Below are positions 7,440 through 14,396 of a DNA stretch of 64,000 nt, piece by piece. A program made the position numbers and the translations under genes. Origin of the DNA: Methylosinus sp. PW1 (GTDB lineage: Bacteria > Pseudomonadota > Alphaproteobacteria > Rhizobiales > Beijerinckiaceae); NCBI RefSeq assembly GCF_000745215.1, contig NZ_JQNK01000004.1, positions 64,501 through 128,500 of the forward strand. The letters are read 5' to 3'. The notes beneath the pieces were generated by a model that had not been told where the DNA came from, did no database searches, and was given only the letters and a program-made list of their open reading frames with translations. The first letter of the stretch is position 1. The number at the start of each line of letters is the position of its first letter.

Positions 7440-8519
7440 TCAGTCGATCAACGCGCCCGTCATCTCGCGGATGATGGCCGCATGGTCCTCGAAAAGCTGG
7501 TCGGCGCTCAGACGGCCGAGCTCATGCCAGCAGGCGCTCGCGGCGTCGTCGTCGCCGCGCACCGAGAACATGGGCTTGCGCGCCGGAAGGTCGAAGAGAA
7601 AGGCCTGGGTCACGACGCGGCCGCGCTCGGAGCGGTCGGGATGGTCGAATAGCCGCGTCTTGGTCTCGTCGATGAAGGAGGCGAGCATGGCCGGAGGGAT
7701 CTCGCCCTTCTGGTCGGAGATTTTGGTCTCCTCCTTCAATTCCCGCACGGCCGCGTCGCGAAAGCTTTCATTGGGATCGACATGGCCGCCGGGCAGGGCG
7801 AGCAGCCCGGCGCCGGGACGGCGAGCGCGCTCCACCAGAAGAATATGGCCCGACTGAACGACGACCGCATCGACACAATTGATGAAGACAGGGTAGGGCG
7901 TCTTGCCCCAGGCGGCCTTGTAGTCGCGATAGAACTCCGTCTCCCCGACCAGCCATTTGAAAGCGTCGGTCAGCATGAAGCGGGTGAGAAACTCGCTGGT
8001 CTCCGCAGGACAGAGCGGCGCGTCGGGAATGCGCGGCGCGCGGCGCAAATAATCCTCGCGCAGATCGGTCGAATTGAGCGTGCCATGCTGCGTCCGCACA
8101 TCGACCGCATCCCAATTGGGAAACATGCGCAGATAATAGGAGGACTTGTCCTTGCTGTGGCCGATGAGGCCGACCGAAGCGCGTTCCGAGCCGCCGTCCG
8201 CGGCGATGGCCTCGTCGACGCTGCGCTGAACATGGGCGATCCAGGCGCGATCATTGTAGAGAAAATCCGGCAGCGGCCGCACGAGAATGCGATCGGGCGC
8301 AGCCTCGATCGCGCCACGGGCGGCCAGGATCGTGTCGCGCCGCTCCTCATAGGTGAAAGGGTTGCGCGGCGACCGCGCCGCATTCGACGAGCCGACCAGC
8401 ACGATGAGCTTGCGCCCGGCGGCGAGCGCCTGACGCATGACATGGAGATGGCCATTGTGAAGGGGCTGAAAACGCCCGATGAACACGAGATAATCGTGCT
8501 TTTGCGCCGATGCGCTCAT
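7440..8519 (-). CDS. nadM: Bifunctional NMN adenylyltransferase / Nudix hydrolase
   Basis: The product has 359 residues in two domains. Residues 1-190 are a NadM-type nucleotidyltransferase: GRFQPLHNGH contains the HxGH ATP site and LNSTDLRE corresponds to the second signature (ISSTxxR). Residues 210-350 are a Nudix domain with a full box (GGHVDPNE, then RELKEETKI), probably hydrolysing ADP-ribose or a related nucleotide. The fusion makes NAD from NMN and recycles NAD breakdown products in the cytosol. The start ATG at 8519 is preceded by GGGGAGA. The gene is normally paired with nadV, which is broken here, so NMN must come from elsewhere. Confidence 0.93.
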   Translation of the reverse strand: MSASAQKHDYLVFIGRFQPLHNGHLHVMRQALAAGRKLIVLVGSSNAARSPRNPFTYEERRDTILAARGAIEAAPDRILVRPLPDFLYNDRAWIAHVQRSVDEAIAADGGSERASVGLIGHSKDKSSYYLRMFPNWDAVDVRTQHGTLNSTDLREDYLRRAPRIPDAPLCPAETSEFLTRFMLTDAFKWLVGETEFYRDYKAAWGKTPYPVFINCVDAVVVQSGHILLVERARRPGAGLLALPGGHVDPNESFRDAAVRELKEETKISDQKGEIPPAMLASFIDETKTRLFDHPDRSERGRVVTQAFLFDLPARKPMFSVRGDDDAASACWHELGRLSADQLFEDHAAIIREMTGALID

Positions 8520-8546
8520 ATTCAGGTCTCCCCTGAACGATTTGCT

Positions 8547-8600
8547 GTCTCGGACTCCCCGAGACATGCCCAACTTAGCGAAGACTAGGGCGACGGTCAA
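8547..8600 (-). promoter_or_regulatory. Promoter and palindrome upstream of nadM
   Basis: On the minus strand, TTGACC (8595-8600) and TAAGTT (8572-8577) form a promoter-like pair with 17-bp spacing. Just downstream, GTCTCGG and CCGAGAC (8547-8565) form a perfect 7-bp inverted repeat with a 5-nt centre, placed at the expected transcription start. It could be an operator for a NAD-metabolism regulator or a leader hairpin. Confidence 0.45.
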
Positions 8601-8721
8601 TGGCCTTGTCGCGACCGTCGTCTCGGCTCGATCGTCGCGCGGCAAAGCGACGGCGCAGCTCTGGCGAACGAATTCCATCGCGGGCGCATCGTCGGTTCGG
8701 TCGCTGTCGGCCGAGCCGTGG

Positions 8722-8758
8722 TTGACCATGTATGCGCTACGCTATATTCTTCTGAAGA
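8722..8758 (+). promoter_or_regulatory. Toxin-antitoxin promoter and operator candidate
   Basis: TTGACC (8722-8727) and TATTCT (8745-8750) have 17-bp spacing, 22 bp before the antitoxin start. The palindrome TCTTCTGAAGA (8748-8758) overlaps the -10 and start point, as expected for an autoregulated pair. A GAGG ribosome site follows at 8764. Confidence 0.5.
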
Positions 8759-8772
8759 CAACCGAGGCGCCG

Positions 8773-9399
8773 ATGAAAGCCCCATCTTCGCACGAGACCG
8801 CCTTCCGCGACGCCGCGAGCGCCGACCCTTTGCGCGAGGCGTTTCTCCGTCGCTCCATGGACACCATCACGCGGATTGCCGCGCATGCCGATCTGAAAAT
8901 ACTCTCCGAAGCGCTCGCCGCCTCCACAGGTTTCGGCGCCCTCGCGCGCGTGCTGGCGGACGCCGCGACCGCCGAAGCCTCGCTTGTCGATCTGGACCCG
9001 CTCGCCCCGCTCGTGGCGCGGAATGCGGAACATCGCGTCCAGCTCCTCGACGCCGCTGGAGGCGCGCTTTCCTCGACCGAGGTCGCGCAACAGCTCGGCG
9101 TCAGCCGGCAGGCGATCGAAAAGCGGCGTCGCGCCAATAGGCTGCTGGCCGTGCGCATGGGCGGCGATTGGCGCTATCCGCGTTGCCAGCTCGACGAGGC
9201 CGAGGGGACGGTCGTCGCCGGGCTGGCGACGATACTCGACGTCTTCGCCAAAGCCGGTCCTTGGGTCGCGATGGATTTTCTGTTGGCGCCCGACGACGCT
9301 CTCGGAGGCGAGACGCCGATGCAGAGGCTGCGGCGCGAGGGACTGACGCCGGAGCTGGAGCGACTCGCCCGGATCGAACAAGGCGACGGCTTCGCGTGA
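8773..9399 (+). CDS. Antitoxin, Xre/MbcA/ParS type (DUF2384)
   Basis: The product has 208 residues. A helix-turn-helix lies at about residues 97-130 (SSTEVAQQLGVSRQAIEKRR). The C-terminus carries the DUF2384 toxin-binding region, ending with WVAMDFLLAPDDALGG and TPMQRLRREG. Antitoxins of this family bind and neutralise RES-domain toxins and repress their own operon. The start at 8773 follows GAGG with 5-nt spacing. Its TGA overlaps the GTG of the toxin gene (GTGA), so the two are translationally coupled. The N-terminal 80 residues are a less conserved helical region. Confidence 0.85.
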   Translation: MKAPSSHETAFRDAASADPLREAFLRRSMDTITRIAAHADLKILSEALAASTGFGALARVLADAATAEASLVDLDPLAPLVARNAEHRVQLLDAAGGALSSTEVAQQLGVSRQAIEKRRRANRLLAVRMGGDWRYPRCQLDEAEGTVVAGLATILDVFAKAGPWVAMDFLLAPDDALGGETPMQRLRREGLTPELERLARIEQGDGFA

Positions 9400-10025
9400 G
9401 CCCGGTCCGAGGCCCTTCGGGCGTCGCAACTTTCCCTCCAACCGCGCTCGCCACTGCGGCGCTACCGATCGAGATTTTGCCAGCTCGGACGGAGCTCCAT
9501 CGCGTGCATCGGACGGAGCATCAGCCGATATTCTTCGGTCCGGGTCCCGAAGCGCCGCCGACCTATCGTTTCGATAGCGCTTCCGCCTCATTTGGCGTGC
9601 TGTATGTCGCGTTTCGCTTCGCCGGCGCGCTGGTCGAGACCTTGCTGCGCAATCCACGCAGGAAAATGGTCGCTCAAGCCGACATCGAAGCGCGCGCTTC
9701 GAGCGTCCTGCGCTGTCGGCGCGCGCTGCGTATCGTTCAATTGCACGGCGCCGGGCTACAGATTCTCGGCCTCGACAATTCCATCTCGACCGGACCTTAT
9801 GCGCCTTGCGGCGCCTGGGCCGACGCGCTGTGGGCGCATCCTGAGGCGCCGGATGGCCTCGCCTTCCGCTCCCGGCACGATCCCGACCAGCTGTGCCTGG
9901 CGATTTTCGAGAGGGCAGGGGACTCCTTCGACGCCGAACCAGCCGTGCGTCTCGTCGACCAGCTTCCAGAGGTCGCCAAAATACTCGGCGCCTACGGAAA
10001 ATCGCTCGCGCCGACTCCGCTCTGA
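9396..10025 (+). CDS. RES-domain toxin
   Basis: The product has about 209 residues from a GTG that overlaps the antitoxin stop. The RES fold is recognisable from LHRVHRTEHQP, YRFDSASASFGVLYVA with the conserved Arg and Tyr, ALVETLLRNPR with the Glu, and a later DGLAFRSRHDPDQLCLAIF, where the conserved Ser lies. Characterised members degrade NAD+ or ADP-ribosylate targets, halting growth. It lies beside a NAD synthesis gene, which may be coincidence. The pair could stabilise the replicon by post-segregational killing. Confidence 0.83.
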   Translation: MSPVRGPSGVATFPPTALATAALPIEILPARTELHRVHRTEHQPIFFGPGPEAPPTYRFDSASASFGVLYVAFRFAGALVETLLRNPRRKMVAQADIEARASSVLRCRRALRIVQLHGAGLQILGLDNSISTGPYAPCGAWADALWAHPEAPDGLAFRSRHDPDQLCLAIFERAGDSFDAEPAVRLVDQLPEVAKILGAYGKSLAPTPL

Positions 10026-10089
10026 CAAAGACGCCGCCAGCTGCAGAAAGAAGCGCGGCTGTTCCACGGGGTCGATTTTTGGTCCTAAG

Positions 10090-10109
10090 AAAAGCGGAGG
10101 ATGATCCGC
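10090..10109 (-). terminator. Terminator after the TolC-like gene
   Basis: On the minus strand GCGGA-TCATCC-TCCGC forms a 5-bp stem immediately followed by TTTT, directly after the TolC-like stop codon. It would end the secretion operon. Confidence 0.45.
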
Positions 10110-11552
10110 CTAATTCGAGATTCGCGGAGTCGACGGCGACGCAGCAGCCTCCGGCGTGTCCAGGCCGATCCAAAGCTCACGTATCTGCTCCAGATTCTTC
10201 GCCGGATCATATCGTTCGACGTCGAGATTCAAGCTCTCGGCGGATAGGCCGCCGATCCCGGCGAGAACGGAGCAGGAGGCGACGACACGATCATGCTGCG
10301 CCGAGACCATTTTCACCCGAGCGTCGAATAGCGCCTGCTGCGCATTCAGCACATCGAGAAAAGTTCTTTGGCCGAATTCCGCCTCGTTGCGAATTTGCTG
10401 GAGAGCCCTTTCCGAGGATCTCACCACCGTTCCGCCGTAATGCAGCGCCGCATTGGCGGTCGCAAGACGGCTGTAGCTCGCGGCGAGCTTGGCGCGAACG
10501 ACGCTGCGCTGAGCCGAGACATGCGCCTGCGCCTGACCGAGCTGCCGCTTGGCCTGCCTGACCGCGGAATATTCGGCGCCGCCATCATACAATGGCACAT
10601 TGAGCGTTCCCGTCACCTGCGCCGAAAACTGCCGCGTGCCGGGATAGCCGAGATAGGAATCATATTGCTGGAAGACTTGCCCGCCTACGGAAAGCGACGG
10701 CATGAGCGCGCCCTCGGCGACCTTCACCGCCATCGTCGCGACATCCACTTGATGAAGTGACGAGATCACCTGCGGATGCGCGGCGACGGCCCGTTCGACA
10801 GCCTGCTCGGCCGTCGTCGGCAGATCACGCTCGCAGCCTTTCGCAGGCTCGAGCCGCTCGGGCGCATGGCCGATCACCTCCCTATATTCGACGACGCTCG
10901 CCCGCAAGGATTCGCGCGCCCCGACATGGTCGGCCTCGGCTTGCGCCAGCGCCGCTTCGGCCTGCGCGACATCGGCGATCGTCGCCATTCCCATTTCGGC
11001 CCGATCGCGCGCCACGCGCAGCTGCTCCATGAGAACGGCCCGATTGTGCTTGCGCAGACCCAGCGCCGCAGTGTCGCGCAGCACATCCATATAGACGGTC
11101 GCCGCATGCAGCAGCACTTCCTGCTCCGCGGCCGACAGAATCGCGCGCGCCGCGAGCACGCCGGACTCCGCCTGACGCATGGAATTATCCGAACGCCAGC
11201 CGTCGAACACCGTCAACGACAGATTCAGCGTGCCGCTGCGCGGATGGCCGAAATTCTCATCATCGGTGTAGAGGCGGTTCCTCAGCTGATCGCGACCGCC
11301 CGGTTGACGGACGCTCGACTTTTGCGGCCCCGCGCTGAAGGACGCGCCAGCCTTCGGCCGATGTCCCGCCGCAGCTTTGGACACGTCCTCATCACGAATC
11401 CGCACGACCGCGCGCTGTTCCTCGAGGTCCGGATTATTGGCGTAGGCCGAAGCCAGAGCGCTCTTCAACGTCTCCGAACGGCTCTCTTGCGCCGCGAGCG
11501 CCACGAAGCACGACATGAATGCGCAAAGGCGCCGCGCGCGCGCCGCGTTCAT
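10110..11552 (-). CDS. TolC-family outer-membrane channel protein
   Basis: The product has 480 residues, normal for TolC-type trimeric outer-membrane channels. The N-terminus has a hydrophobic export segment. Two outer-membrane efflux repeats follow; typical stretches are LKSALASAYANNPDLEEQR, LNLSLTVFDGWRS and LNVPLYDGGAEYSAVRQA, plus long coiled-coil helices (AEMGMATIADVAQAEAALA, NEAEFGQRTFLDVLNAQQAL). Its ATG overlaps the stop of the preceding adaptor gene by 4 bp (ATGA). It is the last gene of the giant-protein operon and should form the outer-membrane exit. Type I secretion and efflux systems also use such channels, but no ABC or RND pump is present here. Confidence 0.93.
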   Translation of the reverse strand: MNAARARRLCAFMSCFVALAAQESRSETLKSALASAYANNPDLEEQRAVVRIRDEDVSKAAAGHRPKAGASFSAGPQKSSVRQPGGRDQLRNRLYTDDENFGHPRSGTLNLSLTVFDGWRSDNSMRQAESGVLAARAILSAAEQEVLLHAATVYMDVLRDTAALGLRKHNRAVLMEQLRVARDRAEMGMATIADVAQAEAALAQAEADHVGARESLRASVVEYREVIGHAPERLEPAKGCERDLPTTAEQAVERAVAAHPQVISSLHQVDVATMAVKVAEGALMPSLSVGGQVFQQYDSYLGYPGTRQFSAQVTGTLNVPLYDGGAEYSAVRQAKRQLGQAQAHVSAQRSVVRAKLAASYSRLATANAALHYGGTVVRSSERALQQIRNEAEFGQRTFLDVLNAQQALFDARVKMVSAQHDRVVASCSVLAGIGGLSAESLNLDVERYDPAKNLEQIRELWIGLDTPEAAASPSTPRISN

Positions 11553-12391
11553 TGCGCGTCCCTCTCACGCGCCGCCTCGTCGAAATCGAGCTTGCAGCGT
11601 TGGCCGCCCGGCAGCCGATTGTCCGGATTCGGCAAGAGAAGGCGAACGCCGAATGTCGCGCTCGCCGGATCGAATACGCGATCGATCACCGAGACCGTCG
11701 CGAGACGGCTCCCGCCGACGGGCTCGTCCGGCGACACCATGACGGCCTCGCCGAGCTTGATCTTCGGATACATGGCGACCGGAAGAAACGCTTCGACATG
11801 CAGCGGATCGAGATGCACGACGCTCATGATGAAAGTGTCCTGATGGACGAACTCGCCCGGCGATAGCTTGCGCTCGCCGATCACCCCCGCGATAGGGCTG
11901 CGAATGGTCCTCTGCTCGAGCACGGCGCGAGAGCGCTCGACCTCGAGCTCGGCAAGCCGCAATTCGACCTTCTCACGCGCCAGATCTTCTTCCGCGACGC
12001 GCGTATCCGCTCTCTGCTCGTCGAATTTGTCACGCGTGAAGCTGTTGCGCGCGAGCAGCTCTCGCGCGCGGCCCATGCGCGCTCGGCTGAGCGTCAGCCG
12101 CGCGGCTTGAGCCTCGACGCGCGCCGCGCTCGCAGCGCGGGCTCTATTCAATTCGAGCGTCGCGGCTTCGACGCTCGACTCGAGCCGCGCGACCACTTGG
12201 CCAGCGACGACGACGTCTCCGCGATCGACGAGCACCTCGGACACCAATCCCGCAGTCGGGCTGCCGAGCTTGACCGTCATCGTCGGATCGATGACGCAAT
12301 CGATCCGACGATTTTCGGCGCGCGCCGCGCCGGCCGACGAAGCGCTGCACATCGCCAGAGCCGCGGCGATGACGGTTCGCGCGATCGACAT
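11549..12391 (-). CDS. Periplasmic adaptor protein, HlyD/RND type
   Basis: The product has 280 residues with a Sec signal peptide (MSIARTVIAAALAMCSASSAGAARA in pieces). A lipoyl-like half motif (TAGLVSEVLVDRGDVVVAGQ) is followed by a helical hairpin rich in Arg, Ala and Glu. The second lipoyl half (IRSPIAGVIGERKLSPGEFV) and a beta-barrel come next. It should bridge inner-membrane components to the TolC-like channel. I start at the ATG at 12391, 7 bp after the stop of the SecA-like gene, because it gives a good signal peptide; the frame is open further upstream but overlaps that gene. The 3' end overlaps the TolC-like gene by 4 bp. Confidence 0.9.
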   Translation of the reverse strand: MSIARTVIAAALAMCSASSAGAARAENRRIDCVIDPTMTVKLGSPTAGLVSEVLVDRGDVVVAGQVVARLESSVEAATLELNRARAASAARVEAQAARLTLSRARMGRARELLARNSFTRDKFDEQRADTRVAEEDLAREKVELRLAELEVERSRAVLEQRTIRSPIAGVIGERKLSPGEFVHQDTFIMSVVHLDPLHVEAFLPVAMYPKIKLGEAVMVSPDEPVGGSRLATVSVIDRVFDPASATFGVRLLLPNPDNRLPGGQRCKLDFDEAARERDAQ

Positions 12392-12398
12392 TCGGGGA

Positions 12399-14396
12399 TT
12401 ATTCGGCTTTTCCTGTGAAGGCGAGCGCATGATCGAGAGTCTCGTCTCTATCCAATAATTCGCGACGCATATGAGCATGAAGCCGTTCCGCGCGACGCTG
12501 CGCAGCGCGAAGAGCGAAACGCGCAGGCCATGACCAGCCGGCACGAATCATTACGTACATTAGGTGCCGTTCGAAGGGTAAAACGTTGGTGTCCGTCAGG
12601 CCGTCCTCGAGCGATAAGATCGATTGGAAGCGACCGGGCTGCCCTTGCCGCGCGCATCGTCCAGCGAGCTGTCGATCGATTCTGCGAGCGTCATGAAGCT
12701 CCGACATTATGACGTGCAATCCGCCCAATTCGCTCACATCGTCGTCGAGCTTGATGTCGGTCCCGCGGCCGGCCATGTTCGTCGCGACGGTGATGCGGCC
12801 GCGCCGCCCGGCGGCGGCCACGATCTCCGCCTCGGCGGCGTCCTGCGCGGCGTTGAGAACGACATGCGCCAAATCCGCCGTAGCGAGACATTCGCTCGCT
12901 CTGCGCGAAGAAGCCACCGACCTTGCGCCGAGCAGAACCGGCGCGCCCCGCCGATGATGCTCCGCGATCGTCTCCACGATGGCGCGCCATTTTTCCGACT
13001 CCGTCGCGACGATGCGATCTCGAAGCAGCTCGCGTCGCGAGGGCCTGTTGGTCGGCGCGCGCGCGACGGCGAGCCGATAGACGCTCCACAGCTCGCCCGC
13101 GACCTCGGCGGCCGTGCCCGTCATTCCAGCGAGACGCTGATAGCGTCGGAAGAAGCGCTGATAGGTCATTCTGGCGATCGTCGCCCGCACGCCCGAGATC
13201 GCGCATCCTTCCTTGACCTCGATCATCTGATGGAGCCCATCGCTCCAGAAGCGGTCGGCCATGACGCGTCCAGTATGCTCGTCCACGATCTCCACCTTCC
13301 CGCCGCGCACGATATAATGCTCGTCGCGGTGGAAGAGGCGCATCGCCGTGATCGCTTGAACCGCCCATTCCTCGCGCTGCGCCGTCATGCGCCAACGGCT
13401 TTTGAGCGGCTGCGCGAATTCGGCGAGCAATGCGCGGCCGGAGGCGGTCAGCTCGACACGACGCTCGTCGAGACGGATCAGATAGTCACGTCCCTCACTC
13501 ATCCGCTCCGCGATCTTGAGCGCTCGAACGAAATCCTCCTGCTCGGAGGTCGATTGCAGCTCGCGCGAGAGAATGAGCGGCGTGCGCGCCTCGTCGATGA
13601 GTATGCTGTCCGCCTCGTCGACGATGGCGAAGTGCAAGCCCCGCAGCAGGAGATCGCGCTCCGGCACCGCCGGCGCCGCGAGCCGCGCGAGCTTGTGCCG
13701 GAGATCGCCGCTCCGCCGCCCGAGCGCCAAGCGGTCCCGCAAATAATCGAAGGCGAGAGTCTTGTTCGTGCAATAGGCGATGTCGCAGGCGTAGGCGGCC
13801 GCTTTTTGCTCGGGCGCCATCTCCTGCGTGACGACGCCGACGCGCAGTCCGAGAAATTCATAGAGCGGCCGCATCAGATCGGCGTCGCGGCGCGCGAGAT
13901 AGTCATTTACCGTGACGACATGGGTCGGGACTCCGGCCAGCGCCGCGGTCGCGGCCGCCAATGTCGCCGTGAGCGTCTTGCCTTCGCCCGTGTCCATCTC
14001 GGCGATCATGCCGCCGAGAAGAATATCGCCGCCGATCAGCTGCACGTCGAAATGTCGCATTCCCAGCACGCGATCCGACGCCTCGCGGATCACCGCGAAT
14101 GCTTCCGCGATCGCCTTCGGGTCGCGCGCGCGACAGCGATACAGCGTTCCGCGCAGCGCTCGGCCACGCAGGCGCAGCTCGGCGTCGGACAGCGCGCGCA
14201 GCTCCGCCTCATGCTCGGCGACACGTTCCACAATGCCGCCGGCGCCGCGCCCCGCGAGCCATCCGATCGCTGGCGCAAATCGCGCCACCGCCGCTTCCGC
14301 CATGCGTTCGAACGCGCCGGATCGTGGCCAGCGGCGCTCGGGATAGATCCGCGGTCGGGGCAGGGGAGGGCGCGCCTGCGCCAGCGCGTCAGACAC
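12399..14396 (-). CDS. Short SecA-like ATPase (accessory translocase motor)
   Basis: The product has 665 residues and is a clear SecA homologue. It has Walker A MDTGEGKTLTATL (134-146), VNDYLARRD, DEAD in FAIVDEADSILIDEAR (260-263), and the preprotein-binding region with HYIVRGGKVEIVDEHTGR and WSDGLHQMIEVKEG. NBD2 follows with VATNMAGRGTDIKL, GGLHVIMSELHDARRID and the arginine-finger segment RQLAGRCARQGQPG. After NBD2 only about 65 residues remain, so the helical wing, most of the helical scaffold and the zinc-binding C-terminus of housekeeping SecA (830-900 residues) are missing. The GTG start overlaps the M50 gene by 8 bp. It probably powers export of the giant protein encoded at the head of this operon. 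Confidence 0.92.
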   Translation of the reverse strand: MSDALAQARPPLPRPRIYPERRWPRSGAFERMAEAAVARFAPAIGWLAGRGAGGIVERVAEHEAELRALSDAELRLRGRALRGTLYRCRARDPKAIAEAFAVIREASDRVLGMRHFDVQLIGGDILLGGMIAEMDTGEGKTLTATLAAATAALAGVPTHVVTVNDYLARRDADLMRPLYEFLGLRVGVVTQEMAPEQKAAAYACDIAYCTNKTLAFDYLRDRLALGRRSGDLRHKLARLAAPAVPERDLLLRGLHFAIVDEADSILIDEARTPLILSRELQSTSEQEDFVRALKIAERMSEGRDYLIRLDERRVELTASGRALLAEFAQPLKSRWRMTAQREEWAVQAITAMRLFHRDEHYIVRGGKVEIVDEHTGRVMADRFWSDGLHQMIEVKEGCAISGVRATIARMTYQRFFRRYQRLAGMTGTAAEVAGELWSVYRLAVARAPTNRPSRRELLRDRIVATESEKWRAIVETIAEHHRRGAPVLLGARSVASSRRASECLATADLAHVVLNAAQDAAEAEIVAAAGRRGRITVATNMAGRGTDIKLDDDVSELGGLHVIMSELHDARRIDRQLAGRCARQGQPGRFQSILSLEDGLTDTNVLPFERHLMYVMIRAGWSWPARFALRAAQRRAERLHAHMRRELLDRDETLDHALAFTGKAE

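Noticed and set aside
7437..7442. A NadM-NadV translational fusion or programmed frameshift.
   Set aside because: NadM has its full C-terminus and a stop codon, and the nadV half that would be needed is absent rather than out of frame.
12399..14396. Housekeeping SecA of the general secretory pathway.
   Set aside because: It is too short, lacks the C-terminal domains, and sits in an accessory operon rather than a housekeeping context.
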